A stretch of 64,000 nucleotides of DNA from Bradyrhizobium sp. CCH5-F6 (GTDB lineage Bacteria > Pseudomonadota > Alphaproteobacteria > Rhizobiales > Xanthobacteraceae), in contig NZ_LSIC01000041.1 of assembly GCF_001556045.1 (NCBI RefSeq), positions 28,599 to 92,598 on the forward strand, written 5' to 3'. The position numbers were made by a program, and so were the translations under genes. The notes under the pieces are model-generated. The model was given only the letters and a program-made list of their open reading frames with translations. It did no database searches and was not told the DNA's origin. This document shows, in pieces, positions 35,771 through 44,846 of this stretch. Position 1 is the stretch's first letter. Each line of letters starts with the position of its first letter.

Positions 35771-36889
35771 CTAAAGCAGCGAAACCAGCCCGCCGCCGTG
35801 GCGTTCGAGGCGGCCGGCGAGTTCGAGCTCCAGCAGCACCGTGCGCACGATCGCAGGGGAGGCGCCGGACATCCGCACGAGATCGTCGATCGTAACAGGC
35901 GCCGGGCCGAGCAGGCCGGTGATCTGGTCGCGGTCATGGCCCTGCGGATCGCTCTCGAACGGCTCGCTGTCGGGCTCGCTTGCGGGGTGCAGCAGCGGCC
36001 GCTCCATGATCGGCTGCACCGCGTTGATGATGTCGGCGGCCTCGGTGACGAGCGTCGCGCCCTGCTTGATCAGATCGTTGGCGCCGGCGGCGCGCGGATC
36101 GAGCGGCGAGCCCGGCACCGCGAACACCTCGCGCCCCTGTTCGGCTGCCATGCGCGCCGTGATCAGCGAGCCGGAGCGGTGTGCGGCTTCCACCACCACG
36201 ACGCCGAGCGAGGCGCCCGAGATCAATCGGTTGCGGCGGGGAAAGTCGCGGGCACGCGGCTCGTGGCCGAGCGGCATCTCGGAGATCGCCGCGCCCGCGT
36301 GACCGAGGATCGCGGCGAGCAGGTCGCCATGCTCGGGCGGATAAATGCAATCATGGCCGCCGGCCAGCACGGCGATCGTGCCGCTCTCGATGCTCGCGCG
36401 ATGCGCGGCCTGGTCGACGCCGCGGGCAAGGCCCGAGATGACGACGAAGCCGGCCTCGCCCAGCTCGCGCGCGAGCTGGCCGGCGAACTTCAAGCCGGCG
36501 CCGGACGCGTTGCGCGAGCCGACGATGGCGATCATCGGCCGCATCAGGGTCTTGGTGTCGCCGCGCACGGCGAGCAGCGGAGGCGCATCGTCGATCATCG
36601 CCAGCCGCGACGGATAGCCGTTCTCGCCGGGCGCCAGCCAGGCGATGCCGAACTTGCGGCTTGCGGCAAGCTCGGCCTTCGCCTCGTCTGCGCTGCAGAT
36701 GCGGCCTGATCGCTGGGCGCCGCCGCGGCGGGCCAGATCCGGCAACCGCTCCAGCGCAGCGCGTGCCGTGCCGAAATGATCGACCAGCGAACGGAAGGTG
36801 CGCGGCCCGACATTGTCGGAACGGATCAGCCGCAGGCGGTCGATCCGCTCTTGCTCGGTCAGATTCACGCTCGGATTGATGGCGTCCAC
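35771..36889 (-). CDS. dprA: DNA-processing protein DprA
   Basis: 372 residues from the GTG at 36887-36889, which has AAGGAG at ideal distance; the frame continues 8 codons to an ATG without support. An N-terminal SAM/HhH-like part ([20 protein letters not shown]) precedes the Rossmann core with [23 protein letters not shown] and [12 protein letters not shown]-terminal DML1 winged helix ends the protein. DprA loads RecA on incoming single-stranded DNA in transformation. In related genomes dprA adjoins topA; here about 15.7 kb of accessory DNA separates them. Confidence 0.95.
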   Translation of the reverse strand: MDAINPSVNLTEQERIDRLRLIRSDNVGPRTFRSLVDHFGTARAALERLPDLARRGGAQRSGRICSADEAKAELAASRKFGIAWLAPGENGYPSRLAMIDDAPPLLAVRGDTKTLMRPMIAIVGSRNASGAGLKFAGQLARELGEAGFVVISGLARGVDQAAHRASIESGTIAVLAGGHDCIYPPEHGDLLAAILGHAGAAISEMPLGHEPRARDFPRRNRLISGASLGVVVVEAAHRSGSLITARMAAEQGREVFAVPGSPLDPRAAGANDLIKQGATLVTEAADIINAVQPIMERPLLHPASEPDSEPFESDPQGHDRDQITGLLGPAPVTIDDLVRMSGASPAIVRTVLLELELAGRLERHGGGLVSLL

Positions 36890-37004
36890 GGCGTCTCCTT
36901 GCAGGCACAGCATGGAACAACCTGAGAGCGTTGCGCAACAGTGACGTGCGCTTGCGCGACCTCGCTGCGATGCTAAAAGCGATCAAAATAACAAGGATTT
37001 TGTC

Positions 37005-38249
37005 ATGATCTCACTCGCCGACCTCCAGCGCCGCATCGAAGCGGGGGAGCTTTCGCCCGATGACGCCATCGCACAATCGCATGCGGCGATCGAGGCCAGG
37101 GAGAAGGACGTCCAAGCGTTCGTCCGCCATGACAAATCCGCGACGGCGCAGGCTTCCGGGCCGCTGCGCGGCATCGCGGTCGGGATCAAGGACATCATCG
37201 ACACCGCCAACATGCCGACCGAGATGGGTTCGGAGATCTATCGCGGTTGGCAGCCGCGCGCTGATGCGCCTGTGGTGATGATGCTGAAGCGGGCAGGGGC
37301 CACCATCATCGGCAAGACCACAACCACCGCGTTTGCCTCGCGCGATCCGACGCCGACGCGCAATCCCCACAACACAGGTCATTCGCCGGGTGGCTCCTCC
37401 GCGGGCTCGGCGGCAGCCGTCGGCGCAGGCATGATCCCGCTGGCACTGGGCACCCAGACGGGCGGCTCGGTGATCCGGCCCGCCGCCTATTGCGGGACGG
37501 CCGCGATCAAGCCGTCATTCCGGATGCTGCCGACGGTCGGTGTGAAGTGCTATTCGTGGGCGCTCGACACGGTCGGCCTGTTCGGCGCGCGCGCGGAAGA
37601 TCTTGCGCGCGGGCTTCTGGCGATGACCGGTCGCAGCGAATTTTCCGGCATCGCGCCGGCGAAAGCGCCGCGCATCGCCGTGGTCAGGCAGGAGTTTGCC
37701 GGTGCCGTGGAGCCGGCCGCGGAACAGGGCTTGCAGGCCGCGATCAAGGCGGCCGAACGCGCCGGTGCCAGCGTGCAGACCATCGATCTGCCCGCGGCGG
37801 TGCATGAGGCCTGGCGCATCCACCCGATCATCCAGGACTTCGAGGCCCATCGCGCGCTGGCCTGGGAGTTTTCCGAGCGTCACGACGAGATCGCGCCGAT
37901 GCTGCGCGCCAGCCTCGATGCGACGGTCGGGCTGACGCCGAAGGAATATGACGAGGCGCGCCGGGTCAGCCGTCGGGGCCGCCGCGAGCTCGGCGAGCTG
38001 TTCGAAGGCGTCGACGTGCTCTTGACCTATTCGGCGCCGGGCACCGCGCCGGCCAAGGAGCTCGCGACGACAGGCGATCCGCGCTACAACCGGCTCTGGA
38101 CGCTGATGGGCAATCCTTGCGTCAACGTGCCGGTCCTCAAGGTCGGCGGCCTGCCGATCGGTGTGCAGGTGATCGCGCGCTTCGGTAACGACGCACTCGC
38201 GCTCTCGGCGGCATGGTTCCTCGAGGAGGCCTTGGCGAAATCAGGCTAA
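37005..38249 (+). CDS. Amidase signature family protein
   Basis: 414 residues with the Ser-cisSer-Lys machinery: K62 in GIKD, the Gly/Ser loop HSPGGSSAGSAAAVG (S131/S132) and nucleophile S155 in GTQTGGSVIRP. At 414 residues it is shorter than GatA and lies in the stand-alone amidase group. It hydrolyses an amide to acid and ammonia; the true substrate is unknown. It interrupts the usual dprA-plsY order and overlaps the convergent patatin gene by 9 bases. Confidence 0.9.
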   Translation: MISLADLQRRIEAGELSPDDAIAQSHAAIEAREKDVQAFVRHDKSATAQASGPLRGIAVGIKDIIDTANMPTEMGSEIYRGWQPRADAPVVMMLKRAGATIIGKTTTTAFASRDPTPTRNPHNTGHSPGGSSAGSAAAVGAGMIPLALGTQTGGSVIRPAAYCGTAAIKPSFRMLPTVGVKCYSWALDTVGLFGARAEDLARGLLAMTGRSEFSGIAPAKAPRIAVVRQEFAGAVEPAAEQGLQAAIKAAERAGASVQTIDLPAAVHEAWRIHPIIQDFEAHRALAWEFSERHDEIAPMLRASLDATVGLTPKEYDEARRVSRRGRRELGELFEGVDVLLTYSAPGTAPAKELATTGDPRYNRLWTLMGNPCVNVPVLKVGGLPIGVQVIARFGNDALALSAAWFLEEALAKSG

Positions 38250-39434
38250 GGCAGGTTCGGCGCGAGCCGCGGCTCGATCGTGCGCGGGCGCGTTGCCGTC
38301 CGCACCTTGCCCGAGCCAGAGCTCCGCGGCCTCGCGGCCGCTCCGGTGCAGTGCGCGAATGAAGCCGCGGCCGAGATCGGTGGATGAGCGCTGCGCCAGA
38401 CCCTCAAAAAAATCCTCGGCCGCGATGCGGGAGAGCCGCAGCGAAGGGGCGGCGTGCGCCTGCGCCCATGCGATCGCGGCGATTTCGGCATTGAGGGTGG
38501 CGTTGGCTGCGATCTGGTCGAGCCGACGGTCGATCGCGGCGAGCGTGATCGGCACGTAGCTGTCGCGCGCCGGCGTGACCTGTATGAGCAGGACGTCGGA
38601 CGTCGTCGTCTCCTGCGCCAGCCGCAGCAGCGGCGGATTGCCGCCGAAGCCGCCGTCCCAATAGGCCTCGCCGTCGATCTCGACGGCACAGTGAACCAGC
38701 GGCGGGCAGGTGGACGCCAGCGCGACGTCGGCGGTGATCGCATCGTTGCGGAAGATTTGCTGCTGCCCGTCGCGGATCCGCGTCGCGGCGATCAGAAGCT
38801 TCGGGCACCTCGCGTCGTGCAGGGCGGCAAAATCGATGTCGCGCGCCAGCGCCTGCCGCAGCGGATCGAGATCGAACGGATCGAACTGGCCGGAGCGCAG
38901 CGTCGGGCCGAACGCGACCGAGCTTCCCGCCGGCGAAAAACCGCCGATCAGCATCAGCGAGCGGAACGAGGCCTCGTGCATCAGGCGGATCCAGAACCGG
39001 TTGAGCCGGTTGCGGGCGCCTTCGCGTCCACCCTCGACAAGGCCAGAAGCGAGCAGCAGCGCATTGATGGCGCCGGCGCTGGCGCCGCTGACCGTGTCGA
39101 TTGCGATGTCAGGCTCTTCCAGCAGCCGCTCCAGCACGCCCCAGCTGAAGGCGGCGAAGGTGCCGCCGCCCTGGAGCGCCAGCGAGAGCTTTCGCGGCGG
39201 CCATTGGTCGGAACGCGCCTGCGGGCGCGAGACCGGTGCAGCCTTGCCGACCACGACGGCGGGCGGAGCGTCGGCTTGCGCGACGGGCTCAGGCTGCGGC
39301 ACTTGCGGCGAAACGGGAGCGGGCGGCGGCGCATCGGCCCAGATATTGGTCGCCGAGAGCAGCCGGCTCGCCGCGCTGCCGGAAGCACCGAGCGAACCAA
39401 CCCCGTCATGCGCGCCGACAATCATCTCGCTCAT
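38241..39434 (-). CDS. Patatin-like phospholipase
   Basis: 397 residues from the ATG of MSEMIVGAH. The first about 80 residues are Pro/Ala-rich and probably disordered. The catalytic domain follows: oxyanion loop LQGGGTFAAFSWG, nucleophile elbow GASAG, and the dyad aspartate in YWDGGFGGNP. This is a serine/aspartate lipid acyl hydrolase. No signal peptide or lipobox is present, so a cytosolic location is likely. Extensive PHB-granule and surface lipases share this fold, so the substrate stays open. Confidence 0.9.
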   Translation of the reverse strand: MSEMIVGAHDGVGSLGASGSAASRLLSATNIWADAPPPAPVSPQVPQPEPVAQADAPPAVVVGKAAPVSRPQARSDQWPPRKLSLALQGGGTFAAFSWGVLERLLEEPDIAIDTVSGASAGAINALLLASGLVEGGREGARNRLNRFWIRLMHEASFRSLMLIGGFSPAGSSVAFGPTLRSGQFDPFDLDPLRQALARDIDFAALHDARCPKLLIAATRIRDGQQQIFRNDAITADVALASTCPPLVHCAVEIDGEAYWDGGFGGNPPLLRLAQETTTSDVLLIQVTPARDSYVPITLAAIDRRLDQIAANATLNAEIAAIAWAQAHAAPSLRLSRIAAEDFFEGLAQRSSTDLGRGFIRALHRSGREAAELWLGQGADGNAPAHDRAAARAEPALA

Positions 39435-39584
39435 TCTGAGCAACCGCGTAACGCCGTGTCCTGTGTCAGGATGACAGGCATGGAACCCGTTCGCTACTGT
39501 CTGCACCGAGCGGTGCGGAAGTTGCGAACAGGATTTGGCATACAATGCGGAAGGTGTGCGGCGATATCCGTACTTTTTCCGGCT

Positions 39585-40181
39585 TCAGGCCTTCTCGCCG
39601 ATGCGACTTTCCTTGCCGGCTTGCAACCGCTTGATGTTCTCGCGGTGCGCGTAGAACAACAGCAGGGTCAGCACTGCGAACAATGCTGCGAGCGCGAGGT
39701 GGCCGAACCACCACAGGAACATCGGCGTGATGAACGCCGCCACCAGCGCCGAAAGCGAGGAGTAGCGGGTCGTGAAGGCCGTCGCGAGCCACAGCAGGCA
39801 AAACACGACGGCGCCCGGCCAGAACAAGCCGAGCAGGATGCCGATATAGACGGCGACGCCCTTGCCGCCCCTGAACTTGAGCCAGACCGGGAAGAGGTGA
39901 CCGAGGAAGGCGCCGAGGCCGGCCACCATGGCGGCATTGGGGCCCGCGATGTAGCCGGCGATCACCACGGCCACGGTGCCCTTGAGCGCATCGAGCAGCA
40001 GGGTGCCTGCGGCAAGGCTCTTGCGTCCGGTGCGCAGCACATTGGTGGCGCCGATGCTGCCGGAGCCGATCGAGCGGATATCCTGCGTGCCGGCGAGCCT
40101 GGTCAGGATCAGCCCGAACGGAATCGAGCCGAGGAGGTAGCCGATGGCGAAGGCCACCGGCAAAAATGCTTCAAGCCCCAT
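39585..40181 (-). CDS. plsY: Glycerol-3-phosphate acyltransferase PlsY
   Basis: 198 residues with five membrane helices. The three conserved cytoplasmic motifs are present: [35 protein letters not shown] (motif 1), the [18 protein letters not shown] loop (motif 2) and [10 protein letters not shown] (motif 3). It transfers the acyl group from acyl phosphate to glycerol-3-phosphate, the first step of phospholipid synthesis. It follows the dihydroorotase-like gene by 47 bases in the same direction. Confidence 0.95.
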   Translation of the reverse strand: MGLEAFLPVAFAIGYLLGSIPFGLILTRLAGTQDIRSIGSGSIGATNVLRTGRKSLAAGTLLLDALKGTVAVVIAGYIAGPNAAMVAGLGAFLGHLFPVWLKFRGGKGVAVYIGILLGLFWPGAVVFCLLWLATAFTTRYSSLSALVAAFITPMFLWWFGHLALAALFAVLTLLLFYAHRENIKRLQAGKESRIGEKA

Positions 40182-40228
40182 GGCGGCAGCTCCAAAGGCA
40201 GGATTCCAGTGTCGAACGATTGCGGATG

Positions 40229-41536
40229 TCAGACATGCTCGTAAACCGTCCGTCCGCCGACAATGGTGCGCACCACGCGGCCTGTAAAGCGAGCCTCGTC
40301 GAACGGCGTGTTCTTGCAGGGTGATTTGAGCTCTGCGGGATCGACCACCCAGGGCGTATCGGGATCGATCACGATGACGTCGGCGGGGCTGCCGGCGCGC
40401 AGGGTTCCGCCGGGGAGCCCGAGCAGCTCGGCCGGACGGGTCGACATCGCGCGGATCAGCGTCTTCAGTTCCAACTCGCCATTGTGGACGAGGCGCAGGC
40501 CTGCGGGCAGCATGGTCTCGAGCCCGACGGCGCCGGGCGCGGCTTCCGCGAAGGGCAGGCGCTTGACCTCGACGTCCTGCGGATTGTGGTCGGACATGAT
40601 GACGTCGAGGAGGCCGGAGGCGATCGCCGCCACCAGCGCGCGGCGATCGTCCTCGGTGCGGAGCGGCGGCGACAGCTTCAGGAACGAACGGTAAGGGCCG
40701 ATGTCGTTCTCGTTCAGCGCCAGGTGGTTGATCGAGACCGAGGCGCTGACCGCAAGCCCGGCGTCGCGCGCGCGCTCGAGGATTTCAAGGGAGTCGATGC
40801 AGGTCAGCGAAGCCGCATGGTAGCGGCCGCCGGTGAGCGCGACGAGGCGCAGATCGCGCTCCAGCATCACGGCTTCGGCGGCATTGGGGATGCCCATCAG
40901 GCCGAGCCGGGTCGCGAACTCGCCCTCGTTCATCACGCCTTCGCCGACGAGGTTGGGATCCTCGGTGTGATGCACGATGAGAGCGTCGAAGTCGCGCGCG
41001 TAGGTCAGCGCGCGGCGCATCACCTGGGCGTTGGTCACGCTTTTGTCGCCGTCGCTGAAGGCGACTGCGCCGGCCGCTTTCAGGAGGCCGAATTCGGTCA
41101 TCTCCTCGCCGTGCATGCCCTTGGTGAGCGCCGCCATCGGCTGGATGCTGACGATCGCGGTGTCGCGGGCGCGGCGCATCACGAAGTCGACCGTCGCCGA
41201 ATTGTCGATGACGGGCGAGGTGGCGGGCTGGCAGATGATGGTGGTGATGCCGCCGGTCGCGGCGGCCTGGCTCGCGGAGGCAAAGGTCTCGCGGTGGCTG
41301 AGGCCGGGCTCACCGACGAAGGCGCGCATGTCGATCAGGCCCGGCGCCACGATCTTGCCGGAGCAGTTGATGATGTCGGTGCCCTCGGGGACCCCGGCCG
41401 CGCCGATGCCGCGGCGGGTGTCGCGGATGGTGCCGTCGGCGATGAGGACGTCGCCGACGCCGTCGAAATCCCTCGACGGATCGATGACGCGGGCGTTGGC
41501 GAGCAGGATGGGGCGGCGATCGGTCAACATCGGCAT
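40229..41536 (-). CDS. pyrC: Dihydroorotase-like protein lacking the first metal motif (PyrX/PyrC' type)
   Basis: 435 residues. The ATG shares its A with the pyrB stop (TGATG), so the two are coupled. The amidohydrolase frame is clear ([38 protein letters not shown]). However, the usual D-x-H-x-H-x-R metal site after strand 1 reads D-M-R-A-F-V-G here, so both histidines are missing. This matches non-catalytic dihydroorotase homologues that serve as structural partners of aspartate carbamoyltransferase in proteobacteria. An active PyrC would then be encoded elsewhere. Gene symbol follows common practice. Confidence 0.88.
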   Translation of the reverse strand: MPMLTDRRPILLANARVIDPSRDFDGVGDVLIADGTIRDTRRGIGAAGVPEGTDIINCSGKIVAPGLIDMRAFVGEPGLSHRETFASASQAAATGGITTIICQPATSPVIDNSATVDFVMRRARDTAIVSIQPMAALTKGMHGEEMTEFGLLKAAGAVAFSDGDKSVTNAQVMRRALTYARDFDALIVHHTEDPNLVGEGVMNEGEFATRLGLMGIPNAAEAVMLERDLRLVALTGGRYHAASLTCIDSLEILERARDAGLAVSASVSINHLALNENDIGPYRSFLKLSPPLRTEDDRRALVAAIASGLLDVIMSDHNPQDVEVKRLPFAEAAPGAVGLETMLPAGLRLVHNGELELKTLIRAMSTRPAELLGLPGGTLRAGSPADVIVIDPDTPWVVDPAELKSPCKNTPFDEARFTGRVVRTIVGGRTVYEHV

Positions 41537-42483
41537 CACGCGTTGGGCAGGTTGCGGGCGAGCGCTTCCAGCACGGCCATGCGCACGGCGACGCCCATCT
41601 CCACCTGTTCGCGGATCAGGGACTGGGCGCCGTCGGCCACGATCGAGTCGATCTCCACGCCGCGGTTCATGGGGCCGGGATGCATCACGAGGGCATCCGG
41701 CTTGGCGTAGGCGAGCTTCTTCTGGTCGAGCCCGAAATAATGGAAATATTCCGACGAGGAGGGCACGAAGGAGCCGTTCATGCGCTCGCGCTGCAGCCGC
41801 AGCATCATGACGATGTCGGCGCCTTCGAGGCCCTCGCGCATGTCGCGCATGACCTCGACGCCCATCCGCTCGATGCCGGTCGGCAGCAGCGTGGATGGGC
41901 CGACGACGCGGACGCGGGCGCCCATGGTGTTGAGCAGGATGATGTTGGAGCGTGCGACGCGCGAATGCAGCACGTCGCCGCAGATCGCGACCACGAGGCC
42001 CTCGAGCCGGCCCTTGTTGCGGCGGATGGTGAGCGCATCCAGCAGCGCTTGCGTCGGATGCTCGTGCGCGCCGTCGCCGGCATTGATCACGGAACCGTCC
42101 ACCTTGCGCGCCAGCAGTTCCACCGCGCCGGAGGCGTGATGGCGCACCACCAGGATGTCCGGGTGCATCGCGTTCAGCGTCACGGCGGTGTCGATCAGGG
42201 TCTCGCCCTTGCGGATCGAGGAGGAGGACACCGACATGTTCATGACGTCGGCGCCGAGGCGCTTTCCCGCGAGCTCGAACGAGGACTGGGTCCGGGTCGA
42301 GGCCTCGAAGAACAGGTTCACCTGCGTCCGTCCTCTCAGGACGGTGCGCTTCTTGTCAACCTGGCGGTTGACCTCGACATATTCTTCGGACAGGTCGAGG
42401 AGGCCGGTGATGTCGGCCGCGGAAAGGCCCTCGATGCCCAGCAAATGCCGGTGGCCGAGGACGAAGGTCGATTTCGATGTCAT
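41536..42483 (-). CDS. pyrB: Aspartate carbamoyltransferase catalytic chain
   Basis: 315 residues from the ATG of [11 protein letters not shown]. The carbamoyl-phosphate loop is [13 protein letters not shown], with the later HPTQALLDA, the S-R-V-A-R-S-N strand and MHPGPMNRG for aspartate. It condenses carbamoyl phosphate and aspartate in pyrimidine synthesis. The protein probably forms a dodecamer with the adjacent dihydroorotase-like chain, as in other proteobacteria; there is no pyrI here. It is divergent from the caspase-like gene across 163 bases. Confidence 0.97.
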   Translation of the reverse strand: MTSKSTFVLGHRHLLGIEGLSAADITGLLDLSEEYVEVNRQVDKKRTVLRGRTQVNLFFEASTRTQSSFELAGKRLGADVMNMSVSSSSIRKGETLIDTAVTLNAMHPDILVVRHHASGAVELLARKVDGSVINAGDGAHEHPTQALLDALTIRRNKGRLEGLVVAICGDVLHSRVARSNIILLNTMGARVRVVGPSTLLPTGIERMGVEVMRDMREGLEGADIVMMLRLQRERMNGSFVPSSSEYFHYFGLDQKKLAYAKPDALVMHPGPMNRGVEIDSIVADGAQSLIREQVEMGVAVRMAVLEALARNLPNA

Positions 42484-42646
42484 TAAAAGCAGAGCTATAG
42501 GGGGGGATGGCGGGGGGAGCAAGCTTCAAATCCCGCCGCCGGACTTATCCACGGCGCTTTGCGGCCGGGAGGGCGCCGGCCGCCTGTGTTCGGGGCAGCC
42601 GCTTTGCGCTAGACTCGTGCCATTCATCGCGTCACAGGCATGGATC

Positions 42647-44056
42647 ATGACGAGCATGCGGCATTTTAGTCGACTGGCGCGCATTGCTGCTGCGCTGGCG
42701 GCTGCGTGCATGGTCGGCCTGGCGGCACCGGCGCTGGCGGAGAAGCGCGTGGCGCTCGTCATCGGCAACGATCTCTATCCGAACCTGCCGGCCGACCGGC
42801 AATTGAAGAAGGCTGCCAATGACGCAACGACGGTGGCCGACGCGCTGAGGTCGCTCGGATTTGAGATCGTGCTCGGGACCAATCTCGGCCGGCAGGGAAT
42901 GATCGACCGTCTCGCCGATTTCACGGCGCGGCTGGAGCCGGGCGACACGGCTGCGGTGTTCTATGCAGGGCATGGCGTTGCGATCGCCGGGGTCAACTAT
43001 CTCGTGCCGAGCGATGTTCCCACCGTCGTCGAGGGCGCCGAGGCACGTGTGCGCGGGGCCTCGATCGCGGAGCCCGACGTGATTGCGGAGCTTCAGGCGA
43101 AGGCGGTGCGGGTCGCCTTCGTCGTCATCGATGCCTGCCGTGACAATCCGTTTCCGCGGGCCGCCGGCCGCTCGATCGGGAATACGCGCGGACTTGCCGA
43201 TGCGAGGCCAGCGCGCGGAATCTTCACGCTCTATTCCGCGGGGATCGGCCAGACCGCGCTCGACCAGCTCAGCAGCAGCGATACCGCTCACAATTCGGTG
43301 TTCACGCGCATATTCGTCGAGCAGCTGAAGCGTCCCGAACTGCATCTCGGCGATCTCGCGGTCGAGGTGCGCGAGCGCGTGGCGGCGCTGGCGCTCACGG
43401 CGAGCGATGGCAGCGGACAGCCCGTGCCGCACGAGCAGACGCCGGCCTATTACGACCAGACGCTGGGCGGGCGCATCTATCTCTGGAATACGGGATCGTC
43501 GAACGCGGCGCCGAAAGTGGCGGGCATGCTGGTGAAGCCGCCGGCCAGTCCTGCGGCTGCGGAGCGCTCGGCCTTTCGTCCGCCGCGTCCCTCCGTGGCG
43601 GGCGAAAGCTGCGCCCGCAGCGGGTTTGAGACCTATTGCGTCAGCTCGATGCTGAAGCCGCAATTCGGCAATTCATACGGTGCGGCGAACCTGTTTGACG
43701 CTTCGACAGGGACGGCCTGGGTCGAGGGCGCCGCAGGCAACGGCATCGGCGAATGGATCACGGTCGAATTCGAAACCCTGCGGCGGGTCAAATCGATCCA
43801 TGTGCAGAACGGCTACCAGAAAAGTCCCGACATCTTTGCCAAGAACAACAGGGTTCGCCAGATTCGCGTGCTGTTCTCCGGGGGCGAGTCGCAGATCTTC
43901 ATCCTCGACGACAAGCTGTCGGCGCAGCTGCTGACATTGCGGCCGCAGGTCTCGGCCTATTGGATGCAATTCATCATCGACGACGTCTGGGCCGGTAACA
44001 AATATACGGACACCGCGATCACAAAACTTCTGGTCAACTCGGATCCGGTGCCATGA
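42647..44056 (+). CDS. Exported caspase-like (C14) peptidase with C-terminal discoidin/NADase-type glycan-binding domain
   Basis: 469 residues from the ATG of MTSMRHFSR; the open frame upstream is antisense to pyrB. The signal peptide spans about residues 1-31 (LAAACMVGLAAPALA). The caspase fold starts with KRVALVIGNDLY and has the His/Cys dyad H109 (YAGHG) and C164 (IDACRDNPF). After a Pro-rich linker the last about 150 residues form a beta-sandwich opening with FGNSYGAANLFDASTGTAWVEG and ending near LLVNSDPVP, as in the glycan-binding domain seen on NADase toxins. It is followed by an M15 peptidase with ATGA overlap. Confidence 0.9.
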   Translation: MTSMRHFSRLARIAAALAAACMVGLAAPALAEKRVALVIGNDLYPNLPADRQLKKAANDATTVADALRSLGFEIVLGTNLGRQGMIDRLADFTARLEPGDTAAVFYAGHGVAIAGVNYLVPSDVPTVVEGAEARVRGASIAEPDVIAELQAKAVRVAFVVIDACRDNPFPRAAGRSIGNTRGLADARPARGIFTLYSAGIGQTALDQLSSSDTAHNSVFTRIFVEQLKRPELHLGDLAVEVRERVAALALTASDGSGQPVPHEQTPAYYDQTLGGRIYLWNTGSSNAAPKVAGMLVKPPASPAAAERSAFRPPRPSVAGESCARSGFETYCVSSMLKPQFGNSYGAANLFDASTGTAWVEGAAGNGIGEWITVEFETLRRVKSIHVQNGYQKSPDIFAKNNRVRQIRVLFSGGESQIFILDDKLSAQLLTLRPQVSAYWMQFIIDDVWAGNKYTDTAITKLLVNSDPVP

Positions 44057-44826
44057 CCGCATGGACTGGAATCGCGGCGCGCGCAGCGCTCCTCGTGCTG
44101 TCGGCAATATCCATCTTCGCGCCGGCGCGGGCGCAGACCTTGCCCGGCGGCTTCGTGTTCCTGCGCGACATCGATCCCAGCATCATCCAGGACATCCGCT
44201 ATGCCACGTCGAACAATTTCGTCGGCCGTCCGCTCGCCGGCTACGGCGCCGGCGAATGCGTGGTGAAGCGGGAGGTCGGGCTGCGGCTGAAGGCGGTGCA
44301 GCAGGAACTGGCGGCGCAGAACCTCTCGCTCAAGATGTTCGACTGCTACCGTCCGGCGCGGGCCTCGCTCGACATGGTGAAGTGGTCGCAGAACGGTCAT
44401 GAGACTGCGGCCGAGCGGCGCTACAACCCGAATATCCCGAAGACCGAGCTGTTCCGGCTCGGCTACATTGCGAGCCGCTCGCAGCATTCCACGGGTGCAG
44501 CGCTCGACCTCACGCTGGTCGATCTCAAGGCCGACAACTCCGCCAAATATGATCCGTCGAAGGCCTATGCCGATTGTACGGCGCCGATCGGGGCGCGCGC
44601 GCCGGAGGGCAGTGTCGACATGGGCACCGGCTACGACTGTACCGACGCGAAGGGACACACTGCGACACCATCGATTAATCCGGAGCAGCGCGCCTGGCGA
44701 AAGCGGCTGGTCGCTGCGATGGCCAGGCAAGGCTTTGTGAACTATTCGAAGGAGTGGTGGCATTTTTCGCTGCCGGGGGCAGGCGGGGCAGCCTATGATT
44801 TCCCGATTCCGCCGCGCCGGAACTGA
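44053..44826 (+). CDS. M15 family D-alanyl-D-alanine dipeptidase-like metallopeptidase
   Basis: 257 residues with a signal peptide (ALLVLSAISIFAPARAQ). The zinc site fits VanX-type M15 enzymes: S-x-H-x-x-G-x-x-x-D gives H145 and D152, and the E-W-W-H motif gives catalytic E234 and zinc ligand H237. YRPARA supplies the substrate arginine. It likely removes D-Ala-D-Ala from peptidoglycan or its fragments in the periplasm. The start codon overlaps the stop of the caspase-like gene (ATGA), so the two exported proteins are co-translated. Confidence 0.93.
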   Translation: MTAWTGIAARAALLVLSAISIFAPARAQTLPGGFVFLRDIDPSIIQDIRYATSNNFVGRPLAGYGAGECVVKREVGLRLKAVQQELAAQNLSLKMFDCYRPARASLDMVKWSQNGHETAAERRYNPNIPKTELFRLGYIASRSQHSTGAALDLTLVDLKADNSAKYDPSKAYADCTAPIGARAPEGSVDMGTGYDCTDAKGHTATPSINPEQRAWRKRLVAAMARQGFVNYSKEWWHFSLPGAGGAAYDFPIPPRRN

Positions 44827-44846
44827 CGCCCGAGCCGAGAAGCGCC

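Noticed and set aside
42155..42646. Upstream extension of the caspase-like frame
   Set aside because: Antisense to pyrB; the signal peptide starts at 42647.
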